20,961 bases of DNA from assembly GCA_964647705.1 (NCBI GenBank), contig CAZYIW010000021.1, positions 1 to 20,961 on the forward strand. Reading direction: 5' to 3'. The notes beneath the pieces were generated by a model. The model saw only the letters and a program-made list of their open reading frames with translations, ran no database searches and was not told where the DNA came from. This DNA is from CAZYIW01 sp964647705. Its GTDB lineage: Bacteria; Pseudomonadota; Gammaproteobacteria; PS1; Pseudothioglobaceae. A program made the position numbers and the translations under genes. Shown one piece after another: positions 15,275 through 20,961 of the stretch (the stretch's first letter is position 1; each line of letters begins with the position of its first letter).

Positions 15275-18073
15275 TTAATGAAAATCTTCTAATGGTGGGC
15301 AAGAACAAAACAGATTTCTATCGCCATAAACATTATCAATGCGTTTTACAGGTGGAAAATATTTGCTTTGTTTGAGTGATTCTACAGGATACAAAGCTTG
15401 TTCTCTGCTGTAGGGATAATGCCATTCACCCGCCATCTCTAAAGCGGTGTGTGGTGCATTTTTGAGCGGATTATTGTCTTTGTCCCAATCGCCACTAATG
15501 ACTTTTTGTATCTCAGCATAAATGCTTTTCATCGCAGTAATAAATCGATCTATTTCATGTTTGGATTCACTCTCGGTTGGTTCAATCATGAGCGTGCCGG
15601 CCACAGGAAAAGACATGGTTGGTGAATGAAATCCATAATCCATCAAGCGCTTAGCAATATCCTCTTCGGTAATGCCACTTGCATCTTTGATGGGTCGAAT
15701 GTCAATAATACATTCATGGGCAACAAAACCCTTTTCACCACGATATAAAACTGGAAAATAATCTTTAAGTTCATTGGCAATATAGTTGGCGCTAACTATA
15801 GCAACCTTGGTTGCTTGTTCCATGCCTGACTTACCCAATAATTTGATATACGACCAAGAGATAGGTAGAATCGAAGCCGATCCATACATCGCAGCAGAAA
15901 CAGCATTGGAATCTCTATCCAATGGATTGCCTGGTAAGAAATCCCTAAGGTGTTCTTTGACGCCAATCGGTCCCATACCAGGTCCTCCTCCACCGTGAGG
16001 GATGGCAAATGTTTTATGCAGATTAATGTGCGAGACATCCGCACCAAACTCACCCATTCTTGTCACGCCAACCATAGCATTTAGATTAGCGCCATCGAGA
16101 TAAACCTGACCACCTGCTTTGTGAATCATCTGGCAAATATTTTTAATCTCTACTTCGAATACGCCATGAGTAGATGGGTAAGTGACCATAATTGCGGAGA
16201 GATTATTCGCATGCTTATCAATCTTGGTAGAGAGATCTTCAACATCAATATTGCCCGATTCATCGCATTTGACAATCACCACTTTCATCCCACACATGAC
16301 TGCACTGGCTGGGTTTGTGCCATGAGCTGATGATGGAATAAGGCAAATATTACGCTGTGTGTCGCCACGCGACTGATGATAAGACTTGATTGCCAACAGC
16401 CCAGCAAACTCACCTTGTGAGCCAGCATTAGGCTGTAGAGATACTGCGTCATAACCCGTTACCTCTGCTAAAGCTTGTTCTAAATCTTTAAACAACTGTT
16501 GGTAACCTTGGGTTTGAGATTCTGGTGCATAAGGATGCAGTGATGAAAACCCAGGTAATGTGACAGGATACATCTCCACTGCAGCGTTTAACTTCATTGT
16601 GCAAGAGCCAAGCGCAATCATCGAATGATTAAGAGCAATGTCTTTATTCTCTAAGCGTTTTAAGTATCGCATCATCTCAGTTTCAGAGTGATAATTGCCA
16701 AACACTGGATGCGTAAGATAAGCATCGGTTCTGAGATTTTGCTTGTCAATGGCTAATCCACCTTTGGCAATTTCAGTTAATGAAAAAACCGCTAAGAGTT
16801 TTACAATGTCGTCTTGTTCGGTGGTTTCATCCACTGCAATTGATAATTGCGAATTATTCAAAAGTCTCAGGTTAATATTTTGTTTTTGGGCTTTATCAAA
16901 ATATTTCTTAGCATCGGGTGTGTTGATTGTTATGGTGTCAAAATACTGATTTGCACTGAGATCAAATCCAGCCTTGGTAAATGTTTTTGCTAGACTATTG
17001 GCTTTAGTGTGTACTTTTTCGGCAATCGCCTTTAACCCTTTAGGGCCGTGATATAGAGCATACGCAGCAGCAAGTACTGCTAATAATACTTGTGCAGTAC
17101 AAATATTACTGGTGGCTTTATCTCGGCGAATATGTTGCTCTCTGGTTTGCAAAGACATCCGATATGCGCTATTTCCTTCTACATCTTGTGAAACGCCAAT
17201 AATGCGTCCTGGCACGATGCGTTTGTACTCATCGCGCGCACTCAAAAAAGCAGCATGCGGTCCTCCAAATCCCATAGGCACACCAAAACGCTGTGAATTG
17301 CCAATGGCAATATCAGCGCCCATCTCACCAGGGGATTTAATCAATGTTAAAGACAGCAAATCACAAGCAACAATACTCATCACATTCTTTGATTTGGCCT
17401 TGGTAATGTCATTTTCTAGATTTCTGATTGAGCCGTCGGTAGCTGGATATTGCATTAAAGTAGCAAAACAATCTTCAAAATCATGATTTTTTGTCTTTTC
17501 AACCACCAGTTCAATGCCTAACGGCTTGGCTCTGGTCTGAAGTATGGTCAAGGTTTGTGGGTGGGTATTTTCATCAACCAGAAAACGATTTGACTTATTT
17601 TTTTTGTTACCTCGTTTTGCCATAACCATGGCCTCGGCTGCCGCGGTTGGTTCGTCTAATAAAGAAGCATTGGAGATATCCATTCCAGTTAAATCGATCA
17701 CCATTTGTTGGAAATTCATCAACATCTCTAGACGACCTTGAGAGATTTCAGCTTGATAAGGTGTGTAGGCAGTATACCAACCAGGGTTTTCTAAAATATT
17801 GCGTTGAATAACCGCTGGCATTAAAGTGTTGTAATAGCCTTGGCCAATAAAGTTAGTTGCCAGTTGATTCTGACTTGCTAGACTTTTGGCTAAATTCAGT
17901 GTTTCATGCTCACCCAAACCCTCGTCCACTGCCATTCGATTACCAAATAAAATGGAGCTTGGTACTGTATTGGCAACCACCTCATCAACCGACTCACAGC
18001 CAATGGCTTTGAGCATATTTGCCACATCCGTTGTATTGGGTCCGAGATGACGATGCAAGAATTCGTTATTCAT
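15275..18073 (-). CDS. gcvP: Glycine dehydrogenase (decarboxylating), P protein of the glycine cleavage system
   Basis: A PLP enzyme that decarboxylates glycine and passes the aminomethyl group to the lipoyl arm of GcvH. 932 residues (E. coli 957) in one chain, with the fused alpha and beta halves: FLHRHLGP at the start, the YTPYQAEISQGRLE block of the first half, and the PLP lysine K687 in HINLHKTFAIPHGGGGPG of the second half. ATG at 18073 is chosen because the conserved N-terminus follows; no clear ribosome site. No gcvT or gcvH flanks it, so the system is split in this genome. It stands alone between hinT and parC. Confidence 0.96.
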   Translation of the reverse strand: MNNEFLHRHLGPNTTDVANMLKAIGCESVDEVVANTVPSSILFGNRMAVDEGLGEHETLNLAKSLASQNQLATNFIGQGYYNTLMPAVIQRNILENPGWYTAYTPYQAEISQGRLEMLMNFQQMVIDLTGMDISNASLLDEPTAAAEAMVMAKRGNKKNKSNRFLVDENTHPQTLTILQTRAKPLGIELVVEKTKNHDFEDCFATLMQYPATDGSIRNLENDITKAKSKNVMSIVACDLLSLTLIKSPGEMGADIAIGNSQRFGVPMGFGGPHAAFLSARDEYKRIVPGRIIGVSQDVEGNSAYRMSLQTREQHIRRDKATSNICTAQVLLAVLAAAYALYHGPKGLKAIAEKVHTKANSLAKTFTKAGFDLSANQYFDTITINTPDAKKYFDKAQKQNINLRLLNNSQLSIAVDETTEQDDIVKLLAVFSLTEIAKGGLAIDKQNLRTDAYLTHPVFGNYHSETEMMRYLKRLENKDIALNHSMIALGSCTMKLNAAVEMYPVTLPGFSSLHPYAPESQTQGYQQLFKDLEQALAEVTGYDAVSLQPNAGSQGEFAGLLAIKSYHQSRGDTQRNICLIPSSAHGTNPASAVMCGMKVVIVKCDESGNIDVEDLSTKIDKHANNLSAIMVTYPSTHGVFEVEIKNICQMIHKAGGQVYLDGANLNAMVGVTRMGEFGADVSHINLHKTFAIPHGGGGPGMGPIGVKEHLRDFLPGNPLDRDSNAVSAAMYGSASILPISWSYIKLLGKSGMEQATKVAIVSANYIANELKDYFPVLYRGEKGFVAHECIIDIRPIKDASGITEEDIAKRLMDYGFHSPTMSFPVAGTLMIEPTESESKHEIDRFITAMKSIYAEIQKVISGDWDKDNNPLKNAPHTALEMAGEWHYPYSREQALYPVESLKQSKYFPPVKRIDNVYGDRNLFCSCPPLEDFH

Positions 18074-18147
18074 AAAAGATCAAAATTCAATAAATTCTGT
18101 GGATTTTATCCTAATCGGTTTTTGTTTTTTCTGATAAAAAATAAGGG

Positions 18148-18486
18148 TTAGCCTGGTGGCCAGCTCATCTTTCTACCGCCCAAGCAGTGTAGATGAACAT
18201 GAAATACTGTTTGGGCACCATCTTCATTACAATTCATAACCACACGATAACCATCATCAGCAAAGCCTAAATCTTTGGCAATCTTTGCCGCCGTGGTTGC
18301 CAATTTACCAATCAAGCGTTCATCTTCGGCGTCATTTAAAGTGGCGATGTGCTTTTTGGGTATAACTAAAAAATGATGTGGCGCTTGTTTGCCAATATCG
18401 TGAAACGCGAGTACATCCTCATCTTCAAAAATGATATCTGCTGGTATCTCTCTAGCAATAATCTTGCAAAATAAACAATCTGACAT
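18148..18486 (-). CDS. hinT: HinT-type HIT family purine nucleoside phosphoramidase
   Basis: A 112-residue histidine-triad protein that hydrolyses AMP-lysine and similar phosphoramidates. The triad is H96-V-H98-L-H100 in VFHVHLHCLGGR, with the HinT C-terminus MSWPPG. C4 and C7 (CLFC) recall the zinc pair of HIT proteins. ATG is preceded by two overlapping ribosome sites, AAGGAG and AGGAGA (18488-18498). It starts 12 bases past the flavoprotein stop, so the two are probably one operon. The 75 bases after it, before gcvP, hold an AT-rich inverted repeat (18104-18139) with a long loop and no good terminator. Confidence 0.93.
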   Translation of the reverse strand: MSDCLFCKIIAREIPADIIFEDEDVLAFHDIGKQAPHHFLVIPKKHIATLNDAEDERLIGKLATTAAKIAKDLGFADDGYRVVMNCNEDGAQTVFHVHLHCLGGRKMSWPPG

Positions 18487-18498
18487 TCTCCTCTCCTT

Positions 18499-19626
18499 TT
18501 ATCGGTATTGACGCAAATACCACCAAGCAAAAAAATGTTTAGCCCAATGCATGAGCCTTAAACTAGGCAATATAACTCCACCCTTGAGAGATCGTGAAAC
18601 AAACATGCCCTTGTTGTTAGAATCGACAATACACATAAGCTCAATTTTGAATGTGTGTTTGGCTGGCTTATTGTCTAAAACATCCAATGCATTCTTGGCT
18701 GCAGCCTCGGCTTGCAAATCAGCCATGTGTGCTTGTTTTGGCATCCATTCCGGGCCTGGAAAAGATCCCGAATCGCCAGCAACAAAAACTCTGTCTGCGC
18801 CTTCAACTTCACAAAATTGATTGGCTTTGAGTAGACCTCCTTCACTTCGAGCCAGCTCAGTATTGCCAAACCATTTATTTCCTGTCATACCCGGCATAAA
18901 CAAAATCAAGTCGGCATCAAATTCACCACCTTCAGTCATTACCTTTGTAGATTCAAAGCCTTTCATCTTATGCCCTAGATGGGTATTAATGTTTCTTTTT
19001 TTCATCTCAGACAATAATCCTTTTACAGCTTTTTCGCCCAGCCGTGCACCAGGTTTTGCGGCTGGTGTGAAAAAGGTAAGGTTGAATTTATCTCTCCTGC
19101 CTTCTTTTCTAAGCTGTGTATCAATCCCAAACAAAAATTCAAACATGGGACCGCCACGCATCGCACTTGGTTCTTTAGGGTTGGATGCAAATCCAATAGC
19201 AATATTACCAGCATTCATCTCACGCAAACGGTCTCGAATCTGCTCTGCTGCACTAAGCCCCTCACAAGGTGTAATCGCATGCTCAATACCAGGAAGTTTT
19301 TTAATAAATTGGCCTCCTGAGGCTATAATCAGTGCATCATTTTCATAAAGCCCAATCGGTGTTATAACCTTGCGCCCACCTTCTTCTAGTCCAGTGGCTT
19401 CTGTGGCCACATGGTGCACATTCATACGCTTGAAAAATCCATCCAACGGAATCACAATGTCTTTGGTATCGACATCTTGTGATGGTATCCAAATCAAACT
19501 GGGGTAATAAACCAATTCAGCCTTGGGAGATATTAGCGTGATCTCACATTGCTTATCTGCCTTTCGAATGGTTTTTACAGCGGTTAAGCCCGCAAAACCT
19601 GAACCAATAATGGTAATATTTTTCAT
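18499..19626 (-). CDS. SQR/FCSD-like FAD-dependent oxidoreductase, exact substrate uncertain
   Basis: A 375-residue flavoprotein of the sulfide:quinone oxidoreductase / flavocytochrome c group. The FAD-binding IIGSGFAGLTA (6-16), the SGG motif near 103-105, the FVAGDSG motif (281-287) and MPKQAHMADLQAEAAAKN are visible. It ends in a basic, aromatic amphipathic segment (LRLMHWAKHFFAWWYLR), typical of membrane-surface binding in SQR. There is no signal peptide. C121 and C332 fit two of the three SQR cysteines, but the third, expected near 156, is replaced in PSAMRGGPMFEF. So it may not oxidise sulfide in the usual way. It is co-transcribed with hinT. ATG at 19626 is used; the ribosome site is weak. 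Confidence 0.75.
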   Translation of the reverse strand: MKNITIIGSGFAGLTAVKTIRKADKQCEITLISPKAELVYYPSLIWIPSQDVDTKDIVIPLDGFFKRMNVHHVATEATGLEEGGRKVITPIGLYENDALIIASGGQFIKKLPGIEHAITPCEGLSAAEQIRDRLREMNAGNIAIGFASNPKEPSAMRGGPMFEFLFGIDTQLRKEGRRDKFNLTFFTPAAKPGARLGEKAVKGLLSEMKKRNINTHLGHKMKGFESTKVMTEGGEFDADLILFMPGMTGNKWFGNTELARSEGGLLKANQFCEVEGADRVFVAGDSGSFPGPEWMPKQAHMADLQAEAAAKNALDVLDNKPAKHTFKIELMCIVDSNNKGMFVSRSLKGGVILPSLRLMHWAKHFFAWWYLRQYR

Positions 19627-19737
19627 AGCTTATCTAGTTTTTATTTTCCCAATAAATTGTTAAATTTTAATCCTTTATTAAGGTTAAAAACATGGTGAAT
19701 TCCCATCAAATGAAAAAAATAAACAAATTTAAAATAT

Positions 19738-19760
19738 CCATTCTTGTTGAATGGTTTTTT
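19738..19760 (+). terminator. Terminator-like hairpin in the divergent gap before the RutE-like gene
   Basis: CCATTC (19738-19743) pairs perfectly with GAATGG (19749-19754) across a 5-base loop and is followed by six T. On the plus strand this is a small intrinsic terminator, yet no clear plus-strand gene lies before it. A 29-codon frame (19692-19781) with AAGG 8 bases upstream of its ATG overlaps the hairpin. Confidence 0.4.
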
Positions 19761-19774
19761 ATAGCTCTGGTGAT

Positions 19775-19804
19775 TTGTTAGAAAATATATAATTCACCCA
19801 TAAT
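19775..19804 (+). promoter_or_regulatory. Candidate promoter of the RutE-like gene
   Basis: TTGTTA (19775-19780) and CATAAT (19799-19804) are 18 bases apart, ending 26 bases before the ATG. A consensus TATAAT at 19788-19793 lies inside this span and is an alternative -10, though without a good -35. Confidence 0.35.
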
Positions 19805-19830
19805 CATATTACTTTCATAAAGGATTTTTT

Positions 19831-20412
19831 ATGCTTTCAAATAATGCACTTAATACTTTGTTTCTAGAAGCCCGCAGTCAAAATGGTTGGCTAGATACAC
19901 CCGTTAGTGACGAACAAATCCAGCAAATCTACGAACTGATGAAATTTGGCCCAACAGCGGCAAACAATTGCCCTGCCAGAATTACTTTTATTAAGTCTGA
20001 CAAAGCCAAAGAAAAACTAAAAGCACATCTCGATGAAGGTAATGTTGAAAAATCCATGAGTGCTCCGGTGGTTGCTATTATCAGCTACGATACTGAGTTT
20101 TATGAAAAATTACCATTTTTGTTCCCACATACCGACGCCAAAAGCTGGTACGAAGGAAAGCCTGAGAAAATCAAATCGGCAGCCCAGATGAATGCCACCT
20201 TACAGGGCGCCTACTTTTTAATGGCAGCCCGCTCAGTAGGATTGGATTGCGGACCAATGGGTGGATTTAATAACGAAGCATTAGATCAAGCCTTTTTCCC
20301 TGATGGCAAAACCAAATCTATCTTTTTGTGTGGCATTGGACATGGTGACGAGTCAAAATTGTTCCCAAGATCGCCACGGCTAGCTTTTGACGAAGCTTGT
20401 GAAATTATCTAG
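19831..20412 (+). CDS. RutE/HadB-like nitroreductase-family malonic semialdehyde reductase
   Basis: 193 residues, an FMN- and NAD(P)H-dependent reductase. It follows E. coli RutE (196 residues) almost end to end: LFLEARSQNGW, PVSDEQIQQIYELMKFGPTA, NNCPARITF, EFYEKLPFLFPH, GLDCGPMGGF and GHGDESKLFPRSPRLAF. RutE reduces malonic semialdehyde to 3-hydroxypropionate in uracil breakdown; this group also includes nitroaromatic and quinone reductases, so the substrate is open. ATG is preceded by AAAGGA at 6-base spacing. No other rut gene is nearby. It converges with the small secreted protein gene, 6 bases apart, with no visible terminator. Confidence 0.88.
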   Translation: MLSNNALNTLFLEARSQNGWLDTPVSDEQIQQIYELMKFGPTAANNCPARITFIKSDKAKEKLKAHLDEGNVEKSMSAPVVAIISYDTEFYEKLPFLFPHTDAKSWYEGKPEKIKSAAQMNATLQGAYFLMAARSVGLDCGPMGGFNNEALDQAFFPDGKTKSIFLCGIGHGDESKLFPRSPRLAFDEACEII

Positions 20413-20418
20413 AACAAT

Positions 20419-20676
20419 CTATTTAGACTCGTCTTTGATTGTGTCAATGTCTTGATTGTTTTTTTCTCTGGGAGGACAACCATTGTGCTTAAGCCATAAG
20501 TCTTCATGACCAATGGCCTTTGCGAATGCTGGAATCTCACAATCTTTCGCTGTTTTTTCTTTGTCTGCCCCTTGATCTGTTGTATCTTTCTTATCTTCAC
20601 CAATACCAAACAATGCTAATGCCGTGAAGCTCGAAGTTAGAATCAATAAGATAAACAATTTTTTTAATTTTTTCAT
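20419..20676 (-). CDS. Small secreted protein with two cysteines, unknown function
   Basis: 85 residues. A basic start and hydrophobic core (MKKLKKLFILLILTSSFTALA) form a signal peptide, probably cut near residue 21. The mature part is about 64 residues: a charged, low-complexity stretch (about 26-45) and then a compact part with C46 and C67 that could form one disulfide, spanning EIPAFAKAIGHEDLWLKHNG. I do not recognise the family. ATG has AAGGAA at 4-base spacing. It lies 34 bases past the cytochrome c gene on the same strand, so a shared transcript is likely. Confidence 0.7.
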   Translation of the reverse strand: MKKLKKLFILLILTSSFTALALFGIGEDKKDTTDQGADKEKTAKDCEIPAFAKAIGHEDLWLKHNGCPPREKNNQDIDTIKDESK

Positions 20677-20710
20677 AACGTTCCTTATTTTTAAATTAAA
20701 CGGGTTTTAT

Positions 20711-20961
20711 TCATTCAGCTGACTCTACCAACTGATACGCCCCATGGCAAGCAATGCAGTTTTGCATGATAACAGAGACTTGCTTCAACGAATGTTCTGG
20801 GTCTCTTTTTGTAACAGCGTCTTGATAAAGCTCGCCAAACTGAGTATGGATATTGGTGCTTAGTTTTTTGAATGCCATTGGGGTTTTAGCAATAATCGAT
20901 ACTTGAGTTTCTCCTTTAGAATCTTCGATCAAAATTTTTGCAATTTTAATGGTTCTATCAA
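20711..20961 (-). CDS. Class II c-type cytochrome (cytochrome c'-like), 3' part only
   Basis: The frame is open to the window edge on the minus strand, so the 5' end is missing. The TTG at 20932 is not taken as the start because the reading frame continues upstream of it. The C-terminal end carries one heme site, C-I-A-C-H, in QNCIACHGAYQLVESAE, placed within the last 20 residues, as in class II cytochromes c with a four-helix bundle. The preceding segment is helical and rich in charged residues, as expected. It is presumably periplasmic; the signal peptide would lie outside the window. It precedes the small secreted protein gene by 34 bases. Confidence 0.8.
   Translation of the reverse strand, partial: DRTIKIAKILIEDSKGETQVSIIAKTPMAFKKLSTNIHTQFGELYQDAVTKRDPEHSLKQVSVIMQNCIACHGAYQLVESAE

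Noticed and set aside
19694..19798. Inverted repeat GGTGAATT (19694-19701) and AATTCACC (19791-19798)
   Set aside because: Only 8 bases, 90 apart, in AT-rich DNA; likely chance.
20930..20932. TTG as the start of the cytochrome gene
   Set aside because: The frame stays open to the window edge and class II cytochromes need the missing N-terminal helices and signal peptide.
1..20961. Mobile elements, CRISPR arrays, tRNA or rRNA genes
   Set aside because: I saw no transposase, integrase, regular direct repeats or tRNA-like cloverleaf with the conserved T-loop anywhere in the window.

Overview
The window is AT-rich chromosomal DNA from a gammaproteobacterium. RF3 (prfC), a RutE-like nitroreductase, HinT, GyrA plus ParC, a CPA2 antiporter and an Allochromatium-type 2[4Fe-4S] ferredoxin fit this class. 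An SQR-family flavoprotein, a class II cytochrome c, a DUF302 protein and FNR/ANR-type operators suggest a sulfur-oxidising, oxygen-limited life, for example the SUP05/Thioglobaceae group. That placement is inference; no rRNA or other taxonomic marker lies in the window. There is no CRISPR array, tRNA, rRNA, insertion sequence or prophage that I can see.

Layout. 1-513 (+) is the 3' end of an alanine-glyoxylate-type aminotransferase, closed by a strong terminator. 573-806 (-) is the ferredoxin. 920-5004 (+) is a tight run: a secreted cyclophilin with an FKBP-like tail, mraY, a dCMP deaminase and prfC. 5040-6977 (-) is a CPA2 cation/proton antiporter with an 80-residue membrane protein just upstream. 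7098-7904 (-) is the most unusual part: a 25-residue single-helix membrane peptide and a membrane-anchored DUF302 protein, each behind its own class II FNR/ANR promoter with the same spacing. 7961-15175 (-) holds gyrA, aroG, folE2, queD and parC. 15275-18073 (-) is gcvP. 18148-19626 (-) is hinT behind an SQR-like flavoprotein. 19831-20412 (+) is the RutE-like reductase. 20419-20961 (-) is a small secreted two-cysteine protein and the 3' end of a class II cytochrome c gene that runs off the window.

Functional links. queD and folE2 are 4 bases apart and share the pterin 7,8-dihydroneopterin triphosphate, pointing to queuosine and folate precursors; aroG follows 4 bases later and feeds chorismate and so p-aminobenzoate. 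GyrA and ParC are the two type IIA topoisomerase A subunits, kept in one neighbourhood without their B subunits. The aminotransferase (glyoxylate to glycine) and GcvP (glycine decarboxylation) could act in one glyoxylate/glycine route but are far apart here.

The best candidate for something undescribed is the FNR/ANR-controlled pair at 7098-7904. The peptide gene has its own promoter, ribosome binding site and terminator, and is too short for usual gene callers.
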